From Tildeniella torsiva UHER 1998/13D (GTDB lineage Bacteria; Cyanobacteriota; Cyanobacteriia; Phormidesmidales; Phormidesmidaceae): a stretch of DNA of 64,000 nt. Made by a program: the position numbers and the translations under genes. Numbering within the stretch: the first letter of the stretch is position 1; each line of letters opens with the position of its first letter. This document shows positions 1 through 9,714 of the stretch, one piece after another. Under the pieces are notes generated by a model, which was not told where the DNA came from, did not search any database, and saw only the letters and a program-made list of their open reading frames with translations. Location: assembly GCA_019358835.1 (NCBI GenBank), contig JAHHIH010000013.1, forward strand, positions 62,001 to 126,000, in the 5' to 3' direction.

Positions 1-1831
1 GATCAAACGCTGCTAGCGGCCCCACGGTGGCGCTGACTCTGCGCTTCAAACCATCCAGCAGGCCCACCTCCACCGCCGTCCCCGCCTCGGCATACTCAGG
101 GACGACCTGGGCCATGGCGATGCTGGCGTTGAGAACGGGCGAAAACGTGGCGCTGGTGATCTGCCCCACTCGCCACCGTTCCCCTGCGGCGAAAACGGGC
201 TGGCCATGGGTCGCCACCTCTGGCCCGGCTAGCACTAGCCCCACCGCCACCCTGGGGGGATGGTGACGGATGGCTTCTAGCGCCGCTTTGCCGACAAAAT
301 CGGGCTTTTTCATCGCCACGGCCCAGCCCAGACCCGCCTGGTAGGGCGAGGTCAAATCATCAAACTCGTAGCCCAGGGCCAGCAATCCGGCTTCGATGCG
401 GGCGCGATCGAGGGCTTTCATGCCCAGGGGCAGCAGTCTCGCTGATTTGCCAGCCGTCATGAGAGCTTCCCACAGCGCTGCGCCGTTTTGGGGTTGCACA
501 AACAGCTCGTAGCCCAGTTCTCCGGTGTAGCCTGTGCGCGAAATCAGCACTGGAATTCCCTGCACCTGGGATTCTAAAAACTGGAAATAGCTCAGAGTTG
601 AAACGTCTGGCACTAGGGCTGTGAGAATTTCTCGGGAGCACGGCCCTTGGAGGGCAAGGTTGTGGAGATCCACGGCCTCTACCGCCACCGACCACCCTTT
701 TTGCTGGGCAATTTGCCTGAGCCAATTGCGATCGGTGTCGCAGTTGCCCACGTAGCGGTAGCGGGTAGGGCTAAAGCAAAACACAATGCCGTCATCGACA
801 ATGCCGCCGTGGGGATTGAGCAAGCAGCCGTAGGCTCCCTGCCCAGGGACTACTTTTTCCAGGTTGCGAGAAAAGGCGTACTGCACCAGGGCAAAGGCAT
901 CGGTGCCGCGAATCTCAAACTTGCGCAGGACCGAGAGATCCATCAGGGCGGCCCGCTGGCGCAGCGCCCAGTACTCAGCCTGGTTGCCCTGGTGGGCAAA
1001 GGTTTGGGGCACCCAAAAGCCGTTGTACTCTGCCAAATCATCCGTGAGCTGGCGAATGCTGGGGGTGAAAGCGCTGTCTTGGGTCAGGCGCAGGGGCAAA
1101 TCTGCCGCCACTCGTCGCCCCATCCCCCGCGCAAAGGTCTGCCCTGCCGCGTAGATGCGCACGTGAATTGGCGTGGGTTGCCAGCCATTCGCCGGGTCAA
1201 TGTCGTCGGGGCAGGAGGAGCTGGCGCAGAGCAAATCTTGGTGGGCCAGCAGCAGCACGTAGTCGCCGGGGCGAGAGAGGGGTTCTGCGAAGGCGATCGC
1301 CCCCTGCCCATTCACACTGGTGTTGTAGAAAAAGTTGAGGGCGGGCCAGCCGGGGCGCGGTGCAATGCCGTAGGGAGCCAGCACCCGGTTGAAGTTGTCG
1401 CTACAGCTGGGGTGGCCGGGGTAGCCTGCATCTTCGTAGTAGCGGGCGGTGCAGGCGAGCAAAAAGCTGTCGTGGCGACCGCAGGTATCTTGCACCACCT
1501 CCGTCAGCGGCTGCATAGATTGCGAAAAGAGTTTGCTGGGCAGCCCCGCCTGGGGGACGGCTAACCCGGTGAGGGTGCGAGTGACCGTGGCATCGAGCGG
1601 GTCGCTGTAGTGCTCGCCGCCAAAGGCCAGAAAGTCGGAGCACTGGGAGCCAGCGACATCAATAATTTGGATGAATTGGCCAGCGGTGACGGAGTAGGCG
1701 ATGGCCCCCCAGGGCCGGTCTTTGACCATCGCATCTCCGGGCGCAATGCGATACTCGGCTACCACATCCCCCAGCGGTGGTGGAATATCGGTAAACCGGT
1801 CGGTTGTCGAAATTCGCAGTGCAGTTGTCAT
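1..1831 (-). CDS. DUF1989-GcvT fusion protein (aminomethyltransferase family), 3' end outside window
   Basis: This gene is not in the ORF track because the frame runs off the left edge without a stop; I read it from the reverse complement. Starting at ATG 1831 it gives about 610 residues. Residues ~20-210 match the DUF1989 (urea carboxylase-associated) family, with motifs such as GSQCSDF, CGRHDSFLLAC and HPSCSDNFNRV. From ~255 onward it is a GcvT/folate-binding aminomethyltransferase domain (VDDGIV, LALQGPCSREIL, GYTGELGYELF, MKALDRARIEAG). Known: GcvT domains move C1 units to tetrahydrofolate, and some DUF1989 proteins (CgdA/CgdB) form carboxyguanidine deiminase. Inference: an enzyme acting on an N-methyl or amidine-type nitrogen compound. 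No strong Shine-Dalgarno precedes the start. The substrate is unknown. Confidence 0.85.
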   Translation of the reverse strand, partial: MTTALRISTTDRFTDIPPPLGDVVAEYRIAPGDAMVKDRPWGAIAYSVTAGQFIQIIDVAGSQCSDFLAFGGEHYSDPLDATVTRTLTGLAVPQAGLPSKLFSQSMQPLTEVVQDTCGRHDSFLLACTARYYEDAGYPGHPSCSDNFNRVLAPYGIAPRPGWPALNFFYNTSVNGQGAIAFAEPLSRPGDYVLLLAHQDLLCASSSCPDDIDPANGWQPTPIHVRIYAAGQTFARGMGRRVAADLPLRLTQDSAFTPSIRQLTDDLAEYNGFWVPQTFAHQGNQAEYWALRQRAALMDLSVLRKFEIRGTDAFALVQYAFSRNLEKVVPGQGAYGCLLNPHGGIVDDGIVFCFSPTRYRYVGNCDTDRNWLRQIAQQKGWSVAVEAVDLHNLALQGPCSREILTALVPDVSTLSYFQFLESQVQGIPVLISRTGYTGELGYELFVQPQNGAALWEALMTAGKSARLLPLGMKALDRARIEAGLLALGYEFDDLTSPYQAGLGWAVAMKKPDFVGKAALEAIRHHPPRVAVGLVLAGPEVATHGQPVFAAGERWRVGQITSATFSPVLNASIAMAQVVPEYAEAGTAVEVGLLDGLKRRVSATVGPLAAFD

Positions 1832-2049
1832 GACAAGATTGCAGCAAATGTTACCTGCTGCCGCAGTGGTGCAGACTACAAAAGAGCAATCTCGAGCCGT
1901 TCAAGAATTGTTAGCTTTTTTAGGGATTGATCACGGTTCGGGAATGTTGAGGGTAACGTCTGCCAGGATAGAAGCGGTAGAGGCCCAAAATTGCCGGAGA
2001 ATCGGGTAAATCTACGCCAATCTTGGGGTTTGGCTAGGAGAATACAGTC

Positions 2050-4857
2050 GTGGCCCAAGACCCAGTCACCCAAACGCGATCGCGCCCCGTTCAGAGCATT
2101 CCCCTGCGGCTGTTGCTGATTGTCCCCTTTGCCGCCCAGATTTTTGCGGCGGTGGGGCTGACCGGCTGGCTCTCCTTGCGCAACGGACAGCAGGCCGTCA
2201 ACGAGGTGGCCAGCCAGCTACGCAGCGAGATTACCAGCCGCATTGACCAACAGCTCACGGTCTATTTCGAGATTCCCCACACCGTCAATGCCATCACTAT
2301 CGACGCCCTTGGCCGCTTTGATCTGTGGAACCCCCAGGATATGAGCGCCCTGCGCAGCTATCTGCTGGGGCAGCTGAAGCAGTTTCCGGAGGTCAGCTAC
2401 ATCAGCTTTGGCGGGGAGCAGACCGAGTATGCCGGGGCGGGCCGCAAGGCCGATGGCACCCTGGTGATAGAAATTACCGACAGCTCCACTAATTTTGTCA
2501 ACACCATTACCGCCGTAGATGAGCGGGGCAACCCCACCGGGGCGATCGAAACCTACCCTGACTATGACCCGCGTCTGCGCCCCTGGTATGTGAATGCCAA
2601 AACCGCCGGAGAGCCTGTGTGGAACGACATCTACCAGTACTTTATTGAGGCAAACTTAGGCATTTCTACCAGCCGGCCCTATCGAGATGAAGCAGGGGTT
2701 TTTCGCGGGGTGGTCAGCACCGACATGTACCTGATTGGCATCAGCGACTTTTTGAACCGCCTAAAAATTGGGGAAACGGGGGAGACCTTTATTGTCGATC
2801 GCGCTGGACTGATCGTCGCTTCTTCCACCGATGAGTCGCCGTTTATCAGACGCGACGATAGCGACGCGACCGAACGCCTGCGGGCAACCGATAGCCAGGT
2901 GGCGCTGATTCGCGAGACCAGCCGCTTTTTGGCGGCAAAATTTGGCGATCTGTCCCAAATACGCACGGTGCAGCAGCTGGAGTTTACCGTCAATGGGCGG
3001 CGGGAGTTTGTGCAGGTCGCCCCGTTTAACGACGGCCAGGGGCTGGACTGGCTGATTGTGGTCGTGGTGCCCGAGGCCGACTTTATGGCCCAAATCCAGG
3101 CGAATACCCGCATCACCGTTTTGCTCTGTCTGCTGGCGCTGGCGATCGCCACCGGCCTGGGCCTACTCACCTCCCAATGGATTACCCGACCCATTTTGCG
3201 GTTGAACCGGGCCAGCCAGGCGATCGCCGACGGCGATCTGAACCAAACCACGACCATCACTGGCGTCCAGGAATTAGAAAGCCTGTCTAACGCCTTCAAC
3301 CAGATGGCCTATCAGCTCAAAACCGCCTTTACCGAACTCGAGGTGCGGGTTGATGAACGAACCGCCGCCCTGCGCGAGGCCAAGGCCGCCGCCGAAGTCG
3401 CCAACCAGGCCAAAAGCGACTTCTTAGCCAATATGAGCCACGAACTGCGCACCCCGCTCAATGCCATTCTGGGGTTTACCCAAATGCTCAAGCGCCAGAT
3501 TAACGGTAGCTACGAGCAGCGCAGCTATCTCAATATCATCGGCACCAGCGGCGAGCACCTGCTCAACTTGATCAACGACGTGCTGGACATGGCCAAAATT
3601 GAGGCCGGTCGCACCACCCTGACCCTAGAAAGCTTTGATCTCCACGGGCTGCTCACCACCCTCAACGATATGTTTCAGCTACGGGCCGACACCAAGGGTT
3701 TGCAGCTAGTGGTCAGCCGCTCCGCTGGGGTGCCCCAATACATTCGCACCGACGAGCGCAAACTGCGCCAGGTGCTGATTAATCTGCTGAGCAATGCGAT
3801 TAAATTTACCACCGCAGGTCAGGTCATCCTGGCGGTAGACCGGGCGGCAGCAGACCCCAACCCCAATCAGGCCTTGGTCACCTCGCCGCTGCGGCTCCGG
3901 TTTGTGGTCACCGATACGGGGGCAGGCATTGCCCGCGAAGAGCTTGACCACGTCTTTGAGCCCTTTGTGCAAACCCGCCTGGGCCAGCAGGCCAACCAGG
4001 GCACTGGTCTGGGCCTGACGATTAGCAACCAGTTTGTGCAGCTCTTGGGTGGGCAGCTGGCGGTCGAGAGCACCCTGGGCCAGGGGTCTCGATTTTATTT
4101 TGAGCTGCCGGTGGAGGTGGCCAGCGCCAGCGACCTGCCGCTGCCGCCTACCGTGCGCCGGGTCGTGGGTCTAGAGCCGGGACAGCCCATCTATCGCATT
4201 TTGGTCGTGGACGATCGCTGGGAAAATCGCCAGCTGGTGGTGCGCATTATGGAACTGTTGGGCTACGAAACCCAGGAAGCTGAGGATGGTGAGCGGGCGA
4301 TCGCCCTCTGGCAAACCTGGCAACCCGATTTGATCTGGATGGACATGCGAATGCCCGGCCTAGACGGCTATGAGGCCACTCGCCAGATTCGCGCCATGGA
4401 AACCGCCCAGGCTCTTGACAGTCAAAGATCGGGCCTTGACCCACGTCCCTGCACCAAAATTGTGGCCCTGACCGCCAGCGCCTACGAAGAAGAGCGGGCC
4501 CTGGTGCTGGCCGTGGGCTGCGACGACTTCGTGCGCAAGCCTTTCCGCGAAGACGAACTGTTTAGCAAACTCGCCCAGCATTTAGGGGTGGTCTTTGTCT
4601 ACGCCATTCCCGAGTCGGCGGCAGACCCGGCGGCGGCAGCCGCACCGCTGACGGCGGCAGACCTGGCCGGGCTGCCCAACGCCTGGAAAACCCAGCTACA
4701 CCAAGCGGCCCAAACGCTGAGTGCCCAGCGGGCGATCGCGGTGATTGAAACCCTGCCCGCCGACCACAGTGCCCTAGCCCCGCCGCTGATGCAGCTTGTG
4801 TATAACTTTCGCTACGACATTCTGCTCGATCTCACCCAGGCTGCGGAAGAACCATGA
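2050..4857 (+). CDS. Hybrid sensor histidine kinase (Cache-HAMP-HisKA-HATPase-REC)
   Basis: A GTG start is preceded by TAGGAG. The 935-residue protein has a first membrane helix at ~19-41, a long periplasmic Cache-type sensor domain to ~345 (with [10 protein letters not shown]), a second helix at ~355-375, HAMP, a short coiled coil, HisKA with phospho-acceptor His464 ([12 protein letters not shown]), an HATPase with N-box (LLSNAIKF) and glycine boxes ([15 protein letters not shown]), and a REC domain with Asp765 ([11 protein letters not shown]). A ~90-residue C-terminal tail of a type often seen in cyanobacterial hybrid kinases follows. It probably senses a small extracellular ligand and autophosphorylates at the inner membrane. 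Its stop overlaps the start of the next gene (ATGA), so the two are probably co-translated and the downstream response regulator is the natural partner. Confidence 0.93.
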   Translation: MAQDPVTQTRSRPVQSIPLRLLLIVPFAAQIFAAVGLTGWLSLRNGQQAVNEVASQLRSEITSRIDQQLTVYFEIPHTVNAITIDALGRFDLWNPQDMSALRSYLLGQLKQFPEVSYISFGGEQTEYAGAGRKADGTLVIEITDSSTNFVNTITAVDERGNPTGAIETYPDYDPRLRPWYVNAKTAGEPVWNDIYQYFIEANLGISTSRPYRDEAGVFRGVVSTDMYLIGISDFLNRLKIGETGETFIVDRAGLIVASSTDESPFIRRDDSDATERLRATDSQVALIRETSRFLAAKFGDLSQIRTVQQLEFTVNGRREFVQVAPFNDGQGLDWLIVVVVPEADFMAQIQANTRITVLLCLLALAIATGLGLLTSQWITRPILRLNRASQAIADGDLNQTTTITGVQELESLSNAFNQMAYQLKTAFTELEVRVDERTAALREAKAAAEVANQAKSDFLANMSHELRTPLNAILGFTQMLKRQINGSYEQRSYLNIIGTSGEHLLNLINDVLDMAKIEAGRTTLTLESFDLHGLLTTLNDMFQLRADTKGLQLVVSRSAGVPQYIRTDERKLRQVLINLLSNAIKFTTAGQVILAVDRAAADPNPNQALVTSPLRLRFVVTDTGAGIAREELDHVFEPFVQTRLGQQANQGTGLGLTISNQFVQLLGGQLAVESTLGQGSRFYFELPVEVASASDLPLPPTVRRVVGLEPGQPIYRILVVDDRWENRQLVVRIMELLGYETQEAEDGERAIALWQTWQPDLIWMDMRMPGLDGYEATRQIRAMETAQALDSQRSGLDPRPCTKIVALTASAYEEERALVLAVGCDDFVRKPFREDELFSKLAQHLGVVFVYAIPESAADPAAAAAPLTAADLAGLPNAWKTQLHQAAQTLSAQRAIAVIETLPADHSALAPPLMQLVYNFRYDILLDLTQAAEEP

Positions 4858-7106
4858 ACGCCTCCCCCCCTCACCCTAACGTGCTGATTGTCGATGATAT
4901 TCCTGAAAATCTGCGGCTGCTGTCGGCCACGCTAAGCCAGCAGGGGTACGAGGTGCAGTGCGCCATTTCTGGCGTGTTGGCCCTCACCGGGGCTCAGGCA
5001 AATCGGCCCGACATCATTCTGCTCGACATTAAAATGCCTCAGATGGATGGGTTTGAGGTTTGCCGACGACTCAAGGCCGACCCCACCACCCAAAACATTC
5101 CCGTCATTTTTCTCAGTGCTCTAGACGACGCCTTTGATAAGGTGCGGGCCTTTCAGGCGGGCGGGGTTGACTACATTACCAAACCGTTTCAGGTCGAAGA
5201 GGTGGTGGCGCGGGTTGAGCACCATCTGGCCTTGCAGCGGGCCAGGGCCGAAATTCTCAGCCTGAATGCAGAACTAGAGCAGCGGGTAGAGGCCCGTACC
5301 CAAGCCCTCACCCAGCTCAATGCCGACTTGCAGGCCAGCGAGGCCCGCTTTCGTATCGTTGCCAATGCCGCCCCCGTGCTGATTTGGATGTCTGACATCG
5401 AAGGTCTATGCCAGTTTGTCAACCAGAGCTGGCTAGCGTTCACCGGGCGTACCTTAGAACAGGCTCTGGGCCATGGATGGGCGCAGGCGATCCATCCAGC
5501 CGATCGGGTGCTGTGTCAGCAGACCTACCGGCGAGCCTTTGAGCAGCGCCAGCCGTTCACCCTAGAATATCGGCTTCAAACCGCCAGCCAAGATTACCGC
5601 TGGCTGCTGGGTACCGGGATGCCGCTGTTTGACCTAGAGGGTGAGTTCACGGGGTTTATTGGGGCTGGGGCCGATATTCACGATCGCAAGCAGACCGAAG
5701 AACAGCTGCTCCACAATGCGCTCCACGATAGCCTCACCGATTTGCCCAATCGAGCGCTCCTGATGGAGCGGTTAGACCTGGCCTTAAATCGAGTTTGTCG
5801 GTATGCCAACCGACATTTTGCCGTGCTGTTTCTCGATTTAGATCGCTTCAAGCTGATTAACGACAGCCTGGGCCACGGCGTGGGCGACCAGCTGCTGATT
5901 GAAATTGCGACCCGCCTGGAGACCATGACTCGCCCGGTCGATCTGCTGGCGCGGCTGGGGGGCGATGAGTTTGTGCTTCTGCTAGAAGACATTGAGGGCG
6001 TTCAGGAAGCCGTGCATATTGCAACGCGCATTTTAGACCGGATGCGCCTGCCCTTTGCGATCGCCGGGCGTGACGTGGTCATCACCACCAGCATTGGCAT
6101 TGTGCCCAGCTCTCCCGCCTATCGCGAGGGGGCCGAGCTGCTGCGTGATGCCGACACCGCTATGTACCAGGCCAAAAACCAGGGCAAAGCCCGCTACGAA
6201 ATTTTCAACCCCGGCATGCACCAGGCCGCCCTCAAACAGCTTCAGCTTGAAAGCAGCCTGCGCCAGGCCCTAAAGCAGCAGTTGTTTGTGCTCTACTATC
6301 AGCCCATTGTCGATCTCAAGACCCAAACCATCACGGGCTTAGAGGCCCTGGTGCGCTGGCCCCACCCCACCCAGGGGCTGATTTCCCCCGATGAGTTTAT
6401 TCCGCTGGCCGAAGAAACTGGGCTAATTGTCACCCTCGGCCTCTGGATTTTGCAGGAAGCCTGCCGTCAAACTCGCCAGTGGCAGCAGCAGTTTAACGCC
6501 CCCGATTTAACCATCAGCGTCAACCTATCGGCTAAACAGATCAAAGAACCCAACTTTCTCGACCAGGTCGATCAGGTGCTGGCGAGCACGGCCTTAGCGG
6601 GCCACAGCCTCACCTTTGAAATCACCGAGAGTATGCTGATTGAGGATGCCGATAGTGCGATCGCCCCTGGCAGAGCCTCGCCAAAGGAGCTAGACCAACC
6701 CCTTGGGGCGGTGATGGTCGAAGCCCGGCCATTAGATGCGATCGCGCTGATGGATCAGCTCAGGGCGCGCCACATCGATCTCGATATTGACGACTTTGGC
6801 ACCGGCTATTCTTCCCTCAGCTATCTGCGCCGGTTCCCGATCCACGCTCTCAAAATCGATCGCTCCTTTACCCAAGACCTAGCGACCAACGCCGACATTG
6901 TGCAGGCCATTATTACCCTGGGTCATGCGCTCAAAACCACCGTCATTGCCGAAGGCATCGAAACTCAGGCCCAAATGACCCAGCTTAACCAGCTGGGCTG
7001 CGACTACGGACAGGGCTATTACCTGGGGCGGCCCCTGCCCGCCGAGGCGACAGAGCGTTTGCTGGCCTCTTTGCACTGCCAGCAGTGGCAGCTCTTATCA
7101 GAATGA
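4854..7106 (+). CDS. Response regulator with PAS, GGDEF and EAL domains (c-di-GMP turnover)
   Basis: This 750-residue cytoplasmic protein starts at the ATG inside the ATGA overlap with the kinase gene. Domains in order: REC with phospho-acceptor Asp58 ([11 protein letters not shown]); a coiled-coil linker at ~128-155; PAS/PAC at ~165-280; GGDEF with an intact motif at 369-373 and an upstream RPVD at the spacing expected for the inhibitory I-site; EAL with EAL at 497-499 and [13 protein letters not shown]. Both cyclase and phosphodiesterase motifs look intact, so activity could run either way. A 27-residue segment between two GCGATCGC octamers interrupts the EAL domain just before DDFGTG (separate entry). 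The predicted role is conversion of the upstream kinase's signal into a change in c-di-GMP. Confidence 0.93.
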   Translation: MNASPPHPNVLIVDDIPENLRLLSATLSQQGYEVQCAISGVLALTGAQANRPDIILLDIKMPQMDGFEVCRRLKADPTTQNIPVIFLSALDDAFDKVRAFQAGGVDYITKPFQVEEVVARVEHHLALQRARAEILSLNAELEQRVEARTQALTQLNADLQASEARFRIVANAAPVLIWMSDIEGLCQFVNQSWLAFTGRTLEQALGHGWAQAIHPADRVLCQQTYRRAFEQRQPFTLEYRLQTASQDYRWLLGTGMPLFDLEGEFTGFIGAGADIHDRKQTEEQLLHNALHDSLTDLPNRALLMERLDLALNRVCRYANRHFAVLFLDLDRFKLINDSLGHGVGDQLLIEIATRLETMTRPVDLLARLGGDEFVLLLEDIEGVQEAVHIATRILDRMRLPFAIAGRDVVITTSIGIVPSSPAYREGAELLRDADTAMYQAKNQGKARYEIFNPGMHQAALKQLQLESSLRQALKQQLFVLYYQPIVDLKTQTITGLEALVRWPHPTQGLISPDEFIPLAEETGLIVTLGLWILQEACRQTRQWQQQFNAPDLTISVNLSAKQIKEPNFLDQVDQVLASTALAGHSLTFEITESMLIEDADSAIAPGRASPKELDQPLGAVMVEARPLDAIALMDQLRARHIDLDIDDFGTGYSSLSYLRRFPIHALKIDRSFTQDLATNADIVQAIITLGHALKTTVIAEGIETQAQMTQLNQLGCDYGQGYYLGRPLPAEATERLLASLHCQQWQLLSE
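6657..6745 (+). repeat. In-frame insertion in EAL domain bounded by HIP1 octamers
   Basis: GCGATCGC at 6657-6664 is repeated exactly 81 bases later at 6738-6745, in the same reading frame. The 27 residues between (about residues 605-631, including [14 protein letters not shown]) have no place in the usual EAL pattern, where the AIA..LMDQL helix is continuous. Removing one octamer plus the insert restores a normal EAL sequence. The insert contains the small palindrome CCCCTTGGGG. Confidence 0.6.
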
Positions 7107-7223
7107 CCTGTGCTTTCTTGAGTCAAGCACAGCTGCGGCTGACGCAAACGCAGGACTGACGGGGCTTTTTTGTCGCCGCGATCGACAGCAGCAAGCGCTT
7201 TCTCACGCAGGTCATCGAAGAGG

Positions 7224-7799
7224 CTACGGTTCCGGCATCTGCCAGTTGGGGTTGACCAAGCTAGTCATCACATGGTCTTGCCATTGGCCGTTGATGAACA
7301 GGTAGTCGCGGGCAATGCCTTCGATCTGAAAGCCCAGGCGCTTGAGCACGCTGGCGCTGCGGTGGTTGTGGGGCATGTAGTTGGCCCCCACCCGGTGCAG
7401 ATTCAGATCGTCAAAGGCATAGGCAACGATCGCTCTGCCTGCCTCAGTCATGTAGCCCTGGCCCTGGTGCTCGGCAGAGAGGCCATAGCCCAGAGTGGCC
7501 CCCTGAAACGCCCCGCGAATAATGGTGTTGAGGTTGATGGTGCCCATCACCTCGCCGGGCTCAGCTCGCGAAAAGAGAAACAGCTTCACCGCCTGACCCG
7601 CGTAGAAATCGTTGCGGCGGGCATTCAGCACGTTTTTCCAAAAGTCTGGAGTGTAAAAGTCGGCGGGGCGCTGGGGTTCAAAGGGTTGCAGATAGTCGCT
7701 GTTGTCGTGGTAGTAGCGCAAAATTGCGGCAATGTCGCTGGGTTTGCCGAGGCGCAGCCGCAGTCGTGGGGTGTTGAGCATGGGCTCTTGCGTGATCAT
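7224..7799 (-). CDS. GNAT family N-acetyltransferase (RimJ/RimL-like)
   Basis: The protein belongs to the GNAT superfamily, resembling RimJ-type acetyltransferases that use acetyl-CoA to acetylate N-termini or small amines. Visible features are the family opening NTPRLRLRL, a long mid-region with GTINLNTIIRGAF, the acetyl-CoA loop area (SAEHQGQGYMTEA) and the C-terminal ASVLKRLGFQIEG motif. The ORF track extends to 7871, but homologues start close to the NTPRLRLR motif, so I prefer the ATG at 7799 (about 191 residues); 7781 is also possible. It stands alone, tail to tail with the c-di-GMP gene, and upstream lies a G-rich tract. The substrate cannot be told from sequence. Confidence 0.85.
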   Translation of the reverse strand: MITQEPMLNTPRLRLRLGKPSDIAAILRYYHDNSDYLQPFEPQRPADFYTPDFWKNVLNARRNDFYAGQAVKLFLFSRAEPGEVMGTINLNTIIRGAFQGATLGYGLSAEHQGQGYMTEAGRAIVAYAFDDLNLHRVGANYMPHNHRSASVLKRLGFQIEGIARDYLFINGQWQDHVMTSLVNPNWQMPEP

Positions 7800-7885
7800 C
7801 GTCGCCCAGAGTAGTGGCCCACCGAGGTTTGAGCTAAGCAAAGGAGCGCCATCCTGCGGTGAGGGGAGCATTGCTATGGTGCCAT

Positions 7886-8020
7886 AGGTGGGGGTGGGGG
7901 AGGTGGGGAAGATAGAGGAGGTGGGGTAGGTGGGGAGATGAGGGGGTGAGGAAGGTGGGGTGGGTGTGTAAGTGGGTGGATGAGGGGGAAGGCTGGGGTT
8001 CTGGGGGCGGGGCGGGTGGG
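7886..8020 (+). repeat. G-rich low-complexity tract upstream of purH
   Basis: About 135 bases of almost pure purine/G with many GGGG runs separated by 1-6 bases (units like GAGGTGGGG). It lies just upstream of the purH start. Its reverse complement resembles the C-rich tracts at 33521-33595 and 60897-60928. The density of G-runs would allow G-quadruplex formation. The ORF track reads through it as a false N-terminal extension of purH. Confidence 0.7.
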
Positions 8021-8065
8021 CTTTTTCGGTATAGTAGGGGTCTGCAAAATCGAGGATGGAGAGCT

Positions 8066-9613
8066 ATGGCGCGCCTGGCACTGTTGAGCGTATCGGATAA
8101 AACCGGGCTGGTGGAGTTGGCTAAAACTTTAGTAGAAGAGTTTGGCTTTGACCTAATCAGCAGCGGCGGTACGGCGAAGGCGATCGCAGCAGCAGGCCTC
8201 CCCGTCACCAAAGTCTCTGACTACACGGGATCGCCAGAAATTCTCGGCGGGCGGGTAAAGACGCTGCACCCCAAGATTCACGGCGGCATTTTGGCGCGGC
8301 AAGACCTGGCGGAAGATCAGAAGGATTTGGCCGACAACGGCATTCGCCCGCTCGATCTGGTGGTGGTGAACCTCTATCCCTTTGAGCAGACGATCGCAAA
8401 AGCAGACGTGACTATGGCCGATGCGATCGAGAATATCGACATCGGGGGGCCAGCGATGCTGCGGGCGGCAGCCAAGAATCACGCCCATCTGACAGTGCTG
8501 TGCAGCGCTGAGCAGTATGGGCCTTACCTGGAATCTTTGCGGGCTAGCCAGGGCCAAGTGCCGCTAGAGTTTCGCCAGGCCTGCGCGCGGGCGGCGTTTT
8601 GGCACACAGCCAGCTACGATCAGGCGATCGCCACCTACCTGACCGCATCCACTAGCGAGGAGGATGCCCTGCCCCAGCAGTGGGCGATGACGGGGCGTCA
8701 GCAGGCGACATTGCGCTACGGCGAGAACCCTCACCAGACGGCGGCCTGGTACCGGACTGGCTCTATCCCCACCGGCTGGGCTGGGGCTGAACAGCTCCAG
8801 GGCAAAGAACTCAGCTACAACAACCTGGTCGATCTGGAGGCGGCGCGGCGGATTATTGCCGAATTTCCCAGCGATCGCCCCGCCGCCGCCGTGCTCAAGC
8901 ACACCAACCCCTGCGGGGTGGGGATGGACGATACCTTAGCTAGCGCCTACCGCCGCGCCTACGATGCCGACGATGTTTCGGCCTTTGGCGGCATTGTGGT
9001 GCTCAATCGCCCCATCGATGCCGACACCGCCACGCAGCTCACGGGCACATTTTTGGAGTGCATTGTGGCCCCGGGGTGCGATCGCGCCGCCCAAGACATT
9101 CTCGCCAAAAAGCAAAACCTGCGGGTGCTGGTGCTGGAAGATCTGCTGACCGGGCCAACCCAGGTGGTGAATGCGATCGCAGGTGGCTTCTTACTCCAGG
9201 CTCCCGACACCTACCGCGACGATCCAGCGACCTGGCAGATCGTTACGGAGGCTCAGCCCAGTGAAGCTGAGCTGACCGAAATGCTGTTTGCCTGGCGGGT
9301 GGTCAAGCATGTGAAATCGAATGCGATCGTGGTCACTCACCAGCAGCAAACCCTCGGCATTGGGGCCGGGCAGATGAACCGCGTCGGCTCCGTCAGCATT
9401 GCCCTGGCCCAGGCCGGTGCAAAAGCCCAGGGGGCAGTGCTGGCCAGCGACGGCTTCTTTCCCTTCGATGATTCTGTCCGTACCGCAGCGGCCGCAGGCA
9501 TTCGCGCCGTGGTGCAGCCCGGTGGCAGCCGCCGCGATGACGACTCCATCAAAGCCGCTAACGAGCTGGGCCTGATTATGGCGATGACCGGCGTGCGGCA
9601 TTTCCTGCATTAG
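8066..9613 (+). CDS. purH: Bifunctional AICAR formyltransferase/IMP cyclohydrolase PurH
   Basis: PurH catalyses the last two steps of de novo purine synthesis: formylation of AICAR and closure to IMP. The 515-residue protein has the N-terminal MGS-like cyclohydrolase domain (LLSVSDKTGLVELA, SSGGTAKAI, GGRVKTLHPKIHGG) and the C-terminal AICARFT domain (LRYGENPHQTAAWY, ELSYNNLVDLEAA, VLKHTNPCGV, DGFFPFDD). The ORF track starts at 7946, but the family begins at MARLALLSVSDK, and a purine-rich GAGGATGGAGAG precedes ATG 8066. Length is normal. It is monocistronic here; purE lies at the other end of the window. Confidence 0.97.
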   Translation: MARLALLSVSDKTGLVELAKTLVEEFGFDLISSGGTAKAIAAAGLPVTKVSDYTGSPEILGGRVKTLHPKIHGGILARQDLAEDQKDLADNGIRPLDLVVVNLYPFEQTIAKADVTMADAIENIDIGGPAMLRAAAKNHAHLTVLCSAEQYGPYLESLRASQGQVPLEFRQACARAAFWHTASYDQAIATYLTASTSEEDALPQQWAMTGRQQATLRYGENPHQTAAWYRTGSIPTGWAGAEQLQGKELSYNNLVDLEAARRIIAEFPSDRPAAAVLKHTNPCGVGMDDTLASAYRRAYDADDVSAFGGIVVLNRPIDADTATQLTGTFLECIVAPGCDRAAQDILAKKQNLRVLVLEDLLTGPTQVVNAIAGGFLLQAPDTYRDDPATWQIVTEAQPSEAELTEMLFAWRVVKHVKSNAIVVTHQQQTLGIGAGQMNRVGSVSIALAQAGAKAQGAVLASDGFFPFDDSVRTAAAAGIRAVVQPGGSRRDDDSIKAANELGLIMAMTGVRHFLH

Positions 9614-9626
9614 AAAATTATCCAGT

Positions 9627-9654
9627 GGTGCATCGCTGCGCGGATGCACCCTAC
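9627..9654 (+). repeat. 28-base palindromic dispersed repeat, copy 1
   Basis: GGTGCATC, then an 8-base loop (GCTGCGCG), then GATGCACC forms a hairpin and is followed by CTAC. A second copy with one mismatch lies at 33502-33529. It sits between purH and the MOSC gene. It behaves like a REP-type intergenic repeat. Confidence 0.75.
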
Positions 9655-9714
9655 TCAGAAGAATGGAGCTACCCTAGACCTTGTTCCTGCCCAGCCATTC
9701 GTGGCGTAGTACCG

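Noticed and set aside
647-1564. 305-residue plus-strand ORF
   Set aside because: It is the antisense shadow of the DUF1989-GcvT gene; no family pattern, and the minus frame carries clear domain motifs.
2679-3299. 206-residue minus-strand ORF
   Set aside because: Shadow inside the hybrid kinase gene; low-complexity Ser/Arg composition typical of antisense frames in GC-rich DNA.
7170-7814. 214-residue plus-strand ORF
   Set aside because: Antisense of the GNAT acetyltransferase, which shows the real family motifs.
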